The notes: a model not told the origin generated them from the sequence alone. Shown: positions 1 through 7,555, counted from the first letter of the stretch. The stretch: DNA of 18,181 bases from an uncultured Lachnospiraceae bacterium (GCA_910583835.1 CAJTYM010000061.1:1-18181), one strand, 5' to 3'. A program made the numbers and translations.

Positions 1-59
1 CTTGTCAGGATGAAAAACACTGGATTGCTGACAAAGTTGTAATTACAAGGTGGCAGTAG
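1..59 (+). CDS. Possible C-terminal tail of an upstream gene (partial)
   Basis: Reading from base 3, one frame stays open from the window edge to a TAG at 57-59 and ends in ...ADKVVITRWQ. The stop sits inside the ribosome binding site of the next gene, the close spacing expected for an operon partner. Only 18 codons are visible, so this may be chance and no family can be named. Confidence 0.25.
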   Translation, partial: CQDEKHWIADKVVITRWQ

Positions 60-68
60 GAGGTCAGG

Positions 69-1268
69 ATGAGTTGTTTAACAAGAGCGCTCTGTTATAT
101 TCGGAGAAAAAAGATGAAGTCTTTCTTATTGCTGTTTTTGTTTCTGGTGATTAACAGCATGGTTTTAGGCACGTTGGGAATACGGAAAGTATCTTTAGAG
201 CTGGCAGAAGAACTCCGGAAAAATGCAGAGAGTAAAATAACATTGGAGAGCATGGATGTGAATCATCCTTTTGAAGAAACCGATATGCAGGCAATTGGGG
301 ATGAACCCAATGTAAACTGGCTGAACCGCATATCGGAAATACAGGTTGTTTCTACAACCTGTATCCCGGTTGAGGGCAGTGAAGGCCCTGAAAATGTATT
401 TACTTTTCATGGATACGATAAGCTGGAGAAAGATAGCCCATTTGCGGATAAAGTTTATCGGATTACAGAGGGGATTTACCCTCAGGGCAGTGAAGATATT
501 GTGGTGAATCAGTTCCTGGCAGAAGATAATGGGATTCAGGCAGGCGATAAAATTGCATTTGAAATGTTGGATGGAACAAAGCAGGAAGCAGTTGTTTCCG
601 GATTGTTCCTGTCAGGGATGGAACGGAGCCAGACCGAAAATGTGCGGGCAGTGAGCCGCATTGAAAACCAGATTTATGGAACGGCAGATTTTGTGAACAG
701 ACTGTCTGGCAGAACTAGTTTTTTTAGTGTAGCAGTGTATGTAAATAATCCGGAGCAGCTTACGGATACAAAGGAGGCATTGGAAAAAATGTATCAGGAT
801 AGAGCAACGATTGGGATAACGGACAATACATTTCAAAAATTAAAAATGATGATTGGGCAGACAAGCAGAATAACGTTTTTGATTTTCGTTTTAACGGTAA
901 TTGCTGGCAGTTTAATCATTGGTCTTTTGCTTGCCATGTGGATGCGTAGCCGAAAAACGGAGATTGCTGTTCTGATTAGTTTAGGCATATCAAAAGAAAA
1001 TTTATTATCTCAAATGATTTTGGAGGAAATGATATTGTATTTTATCGCATTCGCAGGAGCGGGAATTGCAACAAAGCTCTTATTGCCGCGAATCAGTAAT
1101 AGTCTGGCTATCATGCAAGGGAACAGCATAGCATTAGAACTATCTTTTATTTGGCAGTTAGGAGTTTTATGTATCGGAATGATATGTGTTTTATTATTGA
1201 CTGGAATTGCCATTTTTCCATATATGAAAAAGCCTGTGAAAGAAACCTTGTCAGAAATGGAGGGATAA
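69..1268 (+). CDS. ABC transporter permease, FtsX/MacB type (first of pair)
   Basis: This is a 399-residue integral membrane protein. Residues 17-37 form a first membrane segment right after a basic RRKKMKS stretch. A large extracytoplasmic domain follows (about 40-260), then three further membrane segments near 267-291, 317-340 and 357-383. One N-terminal segment, a big outside domain and three C-terminal segments is the MacB/FtsX permease plan. The start is fixed by AGGAGG at 58-63, five bases before ATG. The stop is one base from the next permease, and the ATPase follows, so the three genes form one transport unit. MacB-like systems of Firmicutes often handle antimicrobial peptides or cell-envelope signals. 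The substrate here cannot be read from the sequence. Confidence 0.9.
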   Translation: MSCLTRALCYIRRKKMKSFLLLFLFLVINSMVLGTLGIRKVSLELAEELRKNAESKITLESMDVNHPFEETDMQAIGDEPNVNWLNRISEIQVVSTTCIPVEGSEGPENVFTFHGYDKLEKDSPFADKVYRITEGIYPQGSEDIVVNQFLAEDNGIQAGDKIAFEMLDGTKQEAVVSGLFLSGMERSQTENVRAVSRIENQIYGTADFVNRLSGRTSFFSVAVYVNNPEQLTDTKEALEKMYQDRATIGITDNTFQKLKMMIGQTSRITFLIFVLTVIAGSLIIGLLLAMWMRSRKTEIAVLISLGISKENLLSQMILEEMILYFIAFAGAGIATKLLLPRISNSLAIMQGNSIALELSFIWQLGVLCIGMICVLLLTGIAIFPYMKKPVKETLSEMEG

Positions 1269-1269
1269 C

Positions 1270-2709
1270 ATGAACATTTTAGAGTTAAGCATACGCTGTC
1301 TGGTTCGTAAGCGAGCAAAGACAATCCTGCTTTTAAGCGTTGTTTTTGTAACATCCTGCTTTATCTATGCCGGATGGGCGTGTAAATCGGCAAACGTACA
1401 GACGCAGACAGAAGGCAAACAAGCGCTCGGGGCATCTTTTCGGATGGAAGAAAATGAAGCGGACAGACATGATAGGACGGCTGAGGCAATAGAAAAATTA
1501 GGCGGGCAGAATGGGAGCGTGGATGGAACGCACATAGAGCAGCTTGAATCAGGGGAGTGGATGATATCGCATGATAATTTTTTTGAAACCCTGCAAATGG
1601 AGGATATTGAAACGCTTGCAGGGCAGGAAGGGATTGCGGAATATAATGTTACTACGGCTAATATAGTGGTCAATCCTGTAAATTTTGCACGAATTGAAGA
1701 CCCGGATGTAGACCAGCATTCAGACCTGTTGGGCGTGTCATTGCGGGGGAATATGGAAATGCGGCTGGATTTCGATGTGCAGAATGGAAATATAGAAGTA
1801 AATGAGGGACGCATGATTACAGCAGAGGATAAAGATGTATGCGTCATATCAAGGGAACTGGCAGAATTAAACGGGTTAATGGTTGGGGATAAACTGGAAT
1901 TTAATGACCGGAAAGAGCGTGAAACATCTAAGGTTTACAGTGCGGAGATCGTCGGGATTTATGATACAGTCCATAAAATCACACCCATCATGTACGGGGA
2001 CAGCTACCGGAGTGAGAACATCATCATGACAGACCTGCGTTTCCCGGAAAAGCCGCAGGGATGCGAGGGAGATCCATTATATCAGTATGCGACATTCTGG
2101 GTAGAAAATGTGGATGAGTATGATACGGTAAAGGAGCAGATTAAGAAAGCTGACATTAACTGGAAACGCTATGATTTCCTTGATAATACCGGAATGAGCG
2201 ATACGATGGCAGAAAATTTCGGTGATTTGGATGAAATGAGTTCTATGATACTTATTCTAGTTGCTGTTTCGGGCTCAGTCATTATTTTCCTTGTATTTCT
2301 GTTCTGGCTGAAAGGCAGGATACATGAAATTGGTATATTTTTAGCAATTGGAAAAAGCAAGGCTGCCATTATAGCACAGATGATGTTGGAAGGAATTCTG
2401 ATAGGATGCGTTTCTTTTATGTTGGCAACTGTGTGTGCGCCTGCATTATCTAAAAGTGTTGCTGATTATCTGGTGGGTTATCAGGTAAAACAGCAGGAAG
2501 AACAGAGGCAAGCGGAAAAAGGCATGGCAGGAGGCGCAGGAGTGGTTGAGTATGAAACAGAGGTCATGGGTGTTGAAGCCAAAGTGACAGGAAAAATAAT
2601 TTTACTGTCCGCTTGTTCTATACTAAGTGTGATTTTAGTTGCGGTTTCATCATCTTGTATATTTGTAGTAGTACAGAAACCAAAAGAAATTTTAAGTAAA
2701 ATGAGCTAA
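1270..2709 (+). CDS. ABC transporter permease, FtsX/MacB type (second of pair)
   Basis: This 479-residue protein has the same plan as its neighbour: a membrane segment at about 17-36 after a KRAKT basic stretch, a long extracytoplasmic domain, and three C-terminal membrane segments beginning near 322. A hydrophilic, Gln/Glu-rich loop (about 410-440) lies between the last two segments and makes it longer than its partner. It starts one base after the previous stop and ends 10 bases before the ATPase start, so translational coupling is likely. The pair probably forms a heterodimeric permease. It is not similar enough to its neighbour by eye to call a recent duplication. The substrate is unknown. 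Confidence 0.9.
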   Translation: MNILELSIRCLVRKRAKTILLLSVVFVTSCFIYAGWACKSANVQTQTEGKQALGASFRMEENEADRHDRTAEAIEKLGGQNGSVDGTHIEQLESGEWMISHDNFFETLQMEDIETLAGQEGIAEYNVTTANIVVNPVNFARIEDPDVDQHSDLLGVSLRGNMEMRLDFDVQNGNIEVNEGRMITAEDKDVCVISRELAELNGLMVGDKLEFNDRKERETSKVYSAEIVGIYDTVHKITPIMYGDSYRSENIIMTDLRFPEKPQGCEGDPLYQYATFWVENVDEYDTVKEQIKKADINWKRYDFLDNTGMSDTMAENFGDLDEMSSMILILVAVSGSVIIFLVFLFWLKGRIHEIGIFLAIGKSKAAIIAQMMLEGILIGCVSFMLATVCAPALSKSVADYLVGYQVKQQEEQRQAEKGMAGGAGVVEYETEVMGVEAKVTGKIILLSACSILSVILVAVSSSCIFVVVQKPKEILSKMS

Positions 2710-2719
2710 AGGAGGCTGT

Positions 2720-3367
2720 ATGTTAGAGTTAAAGAATGTTTCATATTATTATAAATCACAGAAAGATAAGACGATTTTGGATCATGTTTCTTATGAATTT
2801 AAAAATGGTGTTATGTATGCTGTTTTAGGTTCCAGTGGTTCAGGAAAAACGACACTTTTATCTTTGCTGGCGGGACTGGATGTACCAGTTGACGGAACTG
2901 TTTGCGTTGCAGGAAAGGATATTATGCAAAAAGGGTTAAATGCACACCGAAGGGATCATGTTTCTCTGGTCTTTCAAAATTATAATCTGATTGACTATTT
3001 GACGCCGGTCGAAAATGTAAAATTGGGTGGAAAGGCAGATGCAGTAAACCTTCTTGCACAAATGGGTATTGATGAATTACAGAGGAGAAGGAATGTCATG
3101 CAATTATCCGGAGGTCAGCAGCAGAGGGTAGCCATTGCAAGGGCATTAGCGAGTAAGGCCCCTATTCTGTTAGCGGACGAACCGACTGGGAATCTGGATG
3201 AGGATACTGCAAATGAGATTATAGATATTTTTCAGAGTTTGGCGCATGAACAGGGAAAATGCGTGATTGTAGTTACGCATAGTAGAGAATTGGCAGAACA
3301 GGCGGATGTTGTCCTGCGGTTAAAGAAAGGAAAAATTGCAGATAACACAGGAATCGGGGACGATTAG
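2720..3367 (+). CDS. ABC transporter ATP-binding protein (MacB/LolD-like)
   Basis: This 215-residue cytoplasmic ATPase has every motif in place: Walker A GSSGSGKT at 37-44, Q-loop Gln86, signature LSGGQ at 129-133, Walker B ILLADEP at 149-155, and switch His187 in VVTHS. Length and motif spelling fit the small single-domain ATPases that pair with FtsX-like permeases. AAAGGAGG ends a few bases before ATG 2720. It should energise the two permeases encoded just upstream. Its stop codon abuts the remnant of a C39 peptidase gene, so the operon's right edge is a recombination seam, and the C-terminus may have been altered slightly at that seam. Confidence 0.95.
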   Translation: MLELKNVSYYYKSQKDKTILDHVSYEFKNGVMYAVLGSSGSGKTTLLSLLAGLDVPVDGTVCVAGKDIMQKGLNAHRRDHVSLVFQNYNLIDYLTPVENVKLGGKADAVNLLAQMGIDELQRRRNVMQLSGGQQQRVAIARALASKAPILLADEPTGNLDEDTANEIIDIFQSLAHEQGKCVIVVTHSRELAEQADVVLRLKKGKIADNTGIGDD

Positions 3368-3369
3368 AT

Positions 3370-3984
3370 GCGATTGAGAAGAACGTGGATGGTATCTGGC
3401 AGCAGAAGTGTCTTGAGGAATAGGCAGCGCTGGCAAATAATCCGGAAATGGCAGATTTTGTTTCCGGGTATCCTGATCAGAATGGAATGACAGGGGGAAT
3501 TACTGCATCCGAAAAAGAGCAGGAATTTCCACTGTTCCTCCAATGGGACAGGCGATGGGGCTATGAATCCTATGGGGATAGCTGCATCGGGCTGGCAGGC
3601 TGCGGACCAACGTGTTTGTCTATGGTATTGTTCTATCTGACCAGAGATGAAACGTATACTCCGGACAGAATTGCCGCATATAGTGTGGAAAATGGATATT
3701 ATGTGAAGGAAACCGGAACGTCATGGGTTTTGATGGAGGATGCACCAAAGCTGTATGGCATTAAAGTCACATCCATAAGTTCAAGTGCAAATAATATGAG
3801 GGCGGTGTTTGATGAGGGCGGAATTATCATATGTGCTATGGGGAAAGGAGATTTTACAATAACCGGTCACTATATTGTCATATATGGGTATGATAACGAG
3901 GGATTTATGGTAAATGATCCTAACTGTGTGGCAAGGAGTGGCAGGAGATGGACATTCAACGAGATTGAAAAGCAATTTTGTTGA
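3370..3984 (+). pseudogene. C39-like cysteine peptidase remnant, 5' end lost and in-frame TAG
   Basis: From ATG 3448 a 178-residue frame carries a recognisable C39-like papain-fold core: the GCGPTC motif with the presumptive catalytic Cys52, His141 in TGHYIVIYGY, and the following NDPN (156-159) that supplies the Asp/Asn position. The same frame continues upstream through AALANNPE, a TAG at 3421-3423, and then DAIEKNVDGIWQQK back to the ABC stop codon. Coding text therefore precedes the stop codon, and the start region is missing. No good ribosome binding site precedes ATG 3448. The 3' end reads EIEKQFC and stops, where the family usually runs on a few residues. The catalytic core is complete, but the gene appears broken. 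Confidence 0.7.
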
Positions 3985-4238
3985 AAATTTCATATCCTGC
4001 CCAGATTGATACCCGGCATTGGGTGTGCATCTTTGCGCGCCTTGCCGGAGAAAACGCCCCAGGAAAGAGAAGCCGGGGCAGGGAACGAGTCTGGGAGGGA
4101 CACAGGAAAACGCTCAATATAAAATCAGTACCTGCAATGGAGCATGGCCGGGCGGATGATTACCTGGAATCAAGAAAGCGGAACCTGTACTGCAAAAATG
4201 CCATTGAGCATGCATAGGCAAGGGTACAAAACAAGTAT
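3985..4238. other. Gene-free stretch, no feature recognised
   Basis: Between the peptidase remnant and the next promoter only short frames occur (the longest starts at 3978). They lack ribosome binding sites and resemble no family I know. I see no terminator, RNA gene or repeat here. It is probably decayed sequence. Confidence 0.4.
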
Positions 4239-4267
4239 TTGATAAGGCTTATCATCAGCATTATAAT
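4239..4267 (+). promoter_or_regulatory. Sigma-A promoter with palindrome over the -35 region
   Basis: TTGATA (4239-4244), a 17-base spacer and TATAAT (4262-4267) form a strong promoter pointing at the MerR-type gene. A perfect 7-1-7 palindrome, TGATAAGGCTTATCA (4240-4254), covers the -35 box and half the spacer and is a likely operator. The 17-base spacer differs from the stretched 19-20 bases of classical MerR-activated promoters. Confidence 0.6.
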
Positions 4268-4273
4268 TTATGT

Positions 4274-4420
4274 GCACTCGCACAAGAGGTAAATATTGCT
4301 TCGCAATTGTGCTCGGCGCGTCAAAGTGTTCAAGCCGTCTCCGTTTCACTGCGGTCCGCGTTAAACGTACATCTGCCAGATGTCCAGCGCCCCCATGAAT
4401 GGGGGGGTAAGGAGGTTGAG
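4274..4420 (+). other. Long untranslated leader with nested hairpins
   Basis: The predicted transcript has over 140 bases before the nearest plausible start. It contains GCACAA...TTGTGC enclosing ATTGC-TTC-GCAA (about 4280-4312) and a C5A/TG5 hairpin with a TGAA loop (4390-4405) placed immediately before the AAGGAGG at 4409-4415. I do not recognise the leader as a known riboswitch. It could be part of an interspersed repeat. Confidence 0.35.
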
Positions 4421-4504
4421 ATGGGCTTTCCCACTTTGTTCTGTCTTGTGGATGTTATAACAGAATATTTCAGAGACGCGCATTTACCGGAAGGAGGGGA
4501 ATTT

Positions 4505-4846
4505 GTGACATTAGAAGATGCAAAGAGCAGATATGGACTTAGCATGGAAAAATTGCAGGATTATGCAGAGCAAGGTTTTTTACGCTGCCGGGTCAAACCG
4601 AATGGGAGTGTGGATTATGAAGAAGATGATTTTAAGAAAATCGGGCAGATACAGTCACTCACCGCAATAGGAATGTCTTTAGAAAATTTACGGTTATTTT
4701 TTAGCCTGTCGGAAAACAGCGCCCAGGGATGCGAGGGAAAAACCCGGATGCTGAGGAAATGCAGGGTAGACCTATTGGAAGAGATTCATCAGAAGCAGCA
4801 GATTTTAGACCGCATTGATTATTATATCTGTGAGTTAAAAAAGTAG
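4505..4846 (+). CDS. MerR-family-type transcriptional regulator, short
   Basis: From GTG 4505 the protein is 113 residues. Its first 25 residues (V/M-TLEDAKSRYGLSMEKLQDYAEQGFL) align with the MerR winged-helix start, in which the helix-turn-helix begins at the very N-terminus. A wing-like segment follows (KPNGSVDYEEDDFKKIGQI), then helices and a coiled-coil-like C-terminus ending ICELKK. AAGGAGG at 4491-4497 lies seven bases before the GTG. An alternative start is ATG 4421, also with a good AAGGAGG, adding 28 residues of no known type. The C-terminus carries no obvious metal or ligand site. The neighbouring flavodoxin remnant suggests a former redox- or stress-related target, which is inference only. 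Confidence 0.65.
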   Translation: MTLEDAKSRYGLSMEKLQDYAEQGFLRCRVKPNGSVDYEEDDFKKIGQIQSLTAIGMSLENLRLFFSLSENSAQGCEGKTRMLRKCRVDLLEEIHQKQQILDRIDYYICELKK

Positions 4847-4963
4847 GAGAATGGGAAATGGAAAATGAAACGCTGCATGAGCCATAAAGAACGCGCGACA
4901 CTTTTTGAAAAATCAGATAGCAGCTGCGTTTCGTCCGGGATGCAAATTTTTTTACGAAAAATA

Positions 4964-5014
4964 TTGACATCATGTCAGAATGTGCGTATAATAAAGAAAA
5001 ATGACAAAGTGTCA
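4964..5014 (+). promoter_or_regulatory. Consensus sigma-A promoter flanked by two TGACA-N3-TGTCA operators
   Basis: TTGACA (4964-4969), a 17-base spacer and TATAAT (4987-4992) match the sigma-A consensus perfectly. TGACA-TCA-TGTCA (4965-4977) overlaps the -35 box and TGACA-AAG-TGTCA (5002-5014) sits at and after the expected start point. Both are perfect 5-3-5 palindromes of the same design, centred 37 bases apart. A strong promoter clamped by two identical operators implies tight repression by a homodimeric regulator, such as a TetR-like one. The repressor is not identifiable in this window. Confidence 0.75.
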
Positions 5015-5372
5015 GAATGAAAAGGGGAATTATAGCGGGACAGAAACGAGGACATTCCAAATCTTACCGAAAAAGATGAAAATTGCACGTCTGTCCGCAA
5101 GGAAAAAGAGTTTTGCCATAAAATGGAGCAGGCAGAAAAAGCAGGCGGACGGCTATGAAATTGCTTACTCCACAAGCGGCAAATTCCCAAAGAAACAGAC
5201 AAAGACGGTAATCGCAGGCAAAAACGCAACCTCGAAAAAAGTTACCAAATTAAAGGCGGGGAAGAAATATTATGTAAGGCTCCGTGCCTATAAAACAGTG
5301 AAAATCCAAGGAAAGCAGGAGAAGCTTTATGCGGGGTGGTCTAAGGTGAAAACGGTGAAAGCGAAACGGTAA
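5001..5372 (+). pseudogene. Orphan fibronectin type III domain fragment of a surface protein
   Basis: The frame encodes one FN3-like beta-sandwich of about 90 residues: WSRQKKQADGYEIAYST, then KTVIAGKNATSKKVTKLKAGKKYYVRLRAYKT in two halves, then YAGWSKVKTVKAKR. This is the style of C-terminal FN3 repeats in large clostridial surface proteins. There is no signal peptide, no anchor and no ribosome binding site. The first ATG (5001) overlaps the second operator and falls at the predicted transcription start. It is best read as the 3' end of a surface-protein gene moved here by rearrangement. The first dozen codons look like promoter DNA rather than protein. A leaderless functional protein is possible but unlikely. 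Confidence 0.6.
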
Positions 5373-5424
5373 CAGCAGCAGAAATGGAGAGGAAACTAGC
5401 TTAATAGGAGGAGAAAAAATTATC

Positions 5425-5976
5425 ATGAAAAAAATAATTACGGTTTTTATGGCAGTTACACTGATGCTTGCGCTTGCCGCCTGCGGCAGCGGTGCAGGCA
5501 AACCGTCCGAGGGGACGGCATCGGATTCATCGGCGCAGAACGCGGAAGCTGACAAGGAAACCAAACAGCCTGTTCAGGCGGAAACAGAAAAAGAAGAACA
5601 GAATCCAAAGCAGGCGGAAGCGGAAACAGAAACGCAGAATCCGGAAGAATTGCCGGATGATATGGATTCCCCGGAAAACGCTTCCAAGAAACTGGTCGTT
5701 TATTTTTCTGCCACGGGTAATACAAAGGCGGTAGCGGAAACTATCGCAAGGCTGCAGGGGGCGGATACTTATGAGATTGTGCCGGAACAGCCGTATACGG
5801 ACGAGGACCTGAATTATAACGACAGGAGTACGCGCGCGACGGCGGAGCAGAATGATCCGGACGCCCGCCCCGCCATATCCGGCGGCATAGAAAATATCGC
5901 AGAGTATGACGTGATCTATATAGGCTATCCCATCTGGCTTGCGTACCACAATTTGATACAATGCACCCAAGCATGA
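5425..5976 (+). pseudogene. Flavodoxin-domain lipoprotein, truncated within the FMN domain
   Basis: The product begins with a lipoprotein signal (MKKIITVFMAVTLMLALAAC, lipobox LAAC with Cys20), then a Glu/Gln/Thr-rich linker (about 25-85). The flavodoxin core starts at residue 90 (LVVYFSATGNTKAVAETIA), where SATGNT is the FMN phosphate loop. It continues to YDVIYIGYPIW, then diverges to LAYHNLIQCTQA and stops. The family normally goes on for 50-80 residues after GYPIWW. The false C-terminus is read from the terminator hairpin itself, and the stop lies in its loop. GGAGGAG at 5407-5413 precedes ATG by 11 bases. The intact family is an extracytoplasmic FMN electron carrier. This copy lacks much of the FMN-binding half. 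Confidence 0.8.
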
Positions 5977-5993
5977 GTTTGGGTGCATTTTTT
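5960..5993 (+). terminator. Rho-independent terminator
   Basis: AATGCACCCAA (5960-5970) pairs with the right arm ending at 5989 (TTGGGTGCATT) across a 7-8-base loop, and T's run to 5993. The stem is 11 bp. It insulates the ars operon from the genes on its left. Confidence 0.85.
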
Positions 5994-6056
5994 AACGATA
6001 GGAATTTTACAGAAAGGATAGGGGAAGTAAAAATTTTAGAAAAAAAACCGCAAAAC

Positions 6057-6087
6057 ATATTGACAATTTTGAATGTGTGAATATAAT
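6057..6087 (+). promoter_or_regulatory. ars promoter with ArsR-type operator
   Basis: TTGACA (6060-6065), a 16-base spacer and TATAAT (6082-6087) form the promoter. An inverted repeat, ATATTGACA (6057-6065) and TGTGAATAT (6076-6084) with one mismatch, spans from the -35 to the -10 box. This is where ArsR/SmtB repressors block polymerase. A second copy of the same design lies at 6486-6513, which supports a real operator. Confidence 0.8.
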
Positions 6088-6129
6088 AAGAGTATAGATT
6101 GAAAAACTTGAATGCGAGGTGAGAAAAAA

Positions 6130-6447
6130 ATGGCATCTGCATATAATGATACGGTGAGAGTGTTTAAAGCATTCTGTGATGAAAACAGACTGCGGATTTT
6201 GGAAATGCTCCGCACGGGAGAAAAGTGTGCCTGCAAGCTGTTGGATGACCTGCATATTACGCAGTCTACCCTTTCCCATCATATGAAGATACTGTGTGAT
6301 GCTGGCGTAGTGCAGGGGCGCAAAGAAGGGAAATGGGTATACTATTCCATCAGTCCGGAAGGCGCGGATTGTGCAAGGAAATTACTGGAGCAGCAGTTGT
6401 CGTTGGAAGCCTCCAGCGGAGAAAATGGGAGTTGTTGCAATAGATAA
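6130..6447 (+). CDS. arsR: ArsR-family As(III)-responsive repressor
   Basis: This 105-residue winged-helix repressor has the pattern FKAFCDENRLRILEML, then EKCACKLLDDL and the recognition helix TQSTLSHHMKILCDAG, followed by the wing GRKEGKWVYYSI. The CAC in the alpha-3 helix equals the CxC of the ArsR ELCVCDL As(III)-binding motif. Further Cys occur in the N-terminal helix and at the C-terminal SCC. ATG 6130 is chosen because GAGGTGAG (6116-6123) lies just upstream; an in-frame ATG at 6112 would overlap that site. It is first in the ars operon and autoregulated through the operator at 6057-6084. Metalloids binding the Cys residues should release the DNA. Confidence 0.93.
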   Translation: MASAYNDTVRVFKAFCDENRLRILEMLRTGEKCACKLLDDLHITQSTLSHHMKILCDAGVVQGRKEGKWVYYSISPEGADCARKLLEQQLSLEASSGENGSCCNR

Positions 6448-6451
6448 AGAG

Positions 6452-6469
6452 GCCATCGCTTGGGATGGC
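6452..6469 (+). other. Small hairpin between arsR and permease
   Basis: GCCATC (6452-6457) pairs with GATGGC (6464-6469) over a six-base loop, five bases after the arsR stop. The following TAATCTTT is a poor T-run. It may be a weak attenuator or an RNA-processing site that lowers distal expression relative to arsR. Confidence 0.35.
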
Positions 6470-6485
6470 TAATCTTTAGGACAAC

Positions 6486-6513
6486 ACTTTGATAGTTTTG
6501 AATATGTCAATTT
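6486..6513 (+). promoter_or_regulatory. Second ArsR-type operator, before first permease gene
   Basis: TTGATA-N10-TGTCAA (6489-6510) matches TTGACA-N10-TGTGAA (6060-6081) at 18 of 22 positions, including the central TTTTGAAT. No convincing -10/-35 pair accompanies it, although a weak internal promoter is possible. ArsR is the obvious candidate binder. Confidence 0.6.
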
Positions 6514-6531
6514 GAAAGGAGATATTGGTTT

Positions 6532-7545
6532 ATGGAAGTATTACGTTCAATCTGGCTTTTTATCCAGGACCAGGTGCTTGGAATGAAATGGCTCAATGCG
6601 GTTATAGGAAACGGCCTTTCGGCTGTAGGGCTGGACACATCAACACGGTGGGGTGGCAGTATCCAGTTTTTCCTTTACGATGTAATTAAAATCACAGTGC
6701 TGCTCTGTTTCCTGATTTTTATGATTTCTTATATCCAAAGTTACTTCCCGCCGGAACGAAGCAAGAAAATTCTGGGGAGGTTTCACGGGATTTGGGCAAA
6801 CATTATTGCGGCCCTGCTTGGTACGGTAACACCATTCTGTTCCTGCTCGTCAATTCCGCTGTTCATTGGATTTACGAGTGCCGGCCTGCCGCTTGGCGTG
6901 ACCTTTTCCTTTCTGATTTCCTCTCCGATGGTTGATCTCGGCAGCCTGGTATTGCTGATGAGCATATTCGGGGCAAAGATCGCTGTCGTGTATGTGGTCA
7001 TTGGTTTAGTGATTGCCGTGGTTGGCGGTACGATCATCGAAAAAATGCACATGGAAAACTATGTGGAAGAATTCATCCGCAACGCAAGCAGTGTGGATAT
7101 CGAATCGGAAGAGCTGACCGTAAAGGACCGGCTGGTATTCGCCAAGGAGCAGGTTATTGAAACATTTAAGAAAGTGTTCCCATATATTCTGATCGGCGTA
7201 GGAATTGGGGCAGTCATCCACAACTGGATTCCTGAAAGCTGGATACAGGCGGTTCTTGGAAGCAATAACCCGTTCGGCGTAGTTTTGGCGGTTTTGGTAG
7301 GAGTGCCTATGTATGCAGACATTTTTGGCACGATTCCTGTTGCGGAAGCACTGCTGGCAAAGGGTGCGCAGCTTGGCACGATTCTCAGCTTTATGATGGC
7401 TGTCACGACACTGAGCCTGCCTTCCATCATCATGCTGCGCAAGGCGGTCAAACCGAAGTTACTGGGGCTGTTTGTTGGGATATGTTCCCTTGGGATTATC
7501 ATTGTCGGGTATCTGTTCAATGTATTCCAGTATTTGCTGATATAA
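6532..7545 (+). CDS. ArsP/DUF318-type permease (first copy)
   Basis: This 337-residue polytopic membrane protein of the ArsP_1 permease family has the hallmark PFCSCSS at 101-107 (Cys103, Cys105) followed by IPLFIGFTSAGLPLG and the helix SFLISSPMVDLGSL. The second half repeats the fold with GVPMYADIFGTIPVAEALL. A cytoplasmic loop (about 170-210) separates the halves. ArsP members export trivalent organoarsenicals such as methylarsenite; other relatives are linked to Cu/Zn efflux. GAAAGGAG precedes ATG 6532. It is followed 10 bases later by the thioredoxin gene. A second, diverged copy occurs at 8926. A role in arsenical efflux is supported by the operon, but the exact substrate is inferred. 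Confidence 0.88.
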   Translation: MEVLRSIWLFIQDQVLGMKWLNAVIGNGLSAVGLDTSTRWGGSIQFFLYDVIKITVLLCFLIFMISYIQSYFPPERSKKILGRFHGIWANIIAALLGTVTPFCSCSSIPLFIGFTSAGLPLGVTFSFLISSPMVDLGSLVLLMSIFGAKIAVVYVVIGLVIAVVGGTIIEKMHMENYVEEFIRNASSVDIESEELTVKDRLVFAKEQVIETFKKVFPYILIGVGIGAVIHNWIPESWIQAVLGSNNPFGVVLAVLVGVPMYADIFGTIPVAEALLAKGAQLGTILSFMMAVTTLSLPSIIMLRKAVKPKLLGLFVGICSLGIIIVGYLFNVFQYLLI

Positions 7546-7555
7546 GGAGGGTGCC

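Noticed and set aside
3978..4217. 79-codon plus-strand frame after the peptidase remnant
   Set aside because: No ribosome binding site, no recognisable domain, and it overlaps the end of the broken peptidase gene.
4190..4410. Long open minus-strand frame opposite the leader of the MerR-type gene
   Set aside because: It has no start signal or family likeness and lies opposite a consensus promoter. It is probably chance in a G/C-rich patch.
4307..4504. Longer N-terminus for the MerR-type protein (from 4307 or ATG 4421)
   Set aside because: The MerR domain begins exactly at GTG 4505, which has its own AAGGAGG at ideal spacing. ATG 4421 remains possible, but the added residues match nothing.
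6112..6129. Earlier ATG for arsR at 6112
   Set aside because: It would place the GAGGTGAG ribosome binding site inside the coding region; ATG 6130 is correctly spaced.
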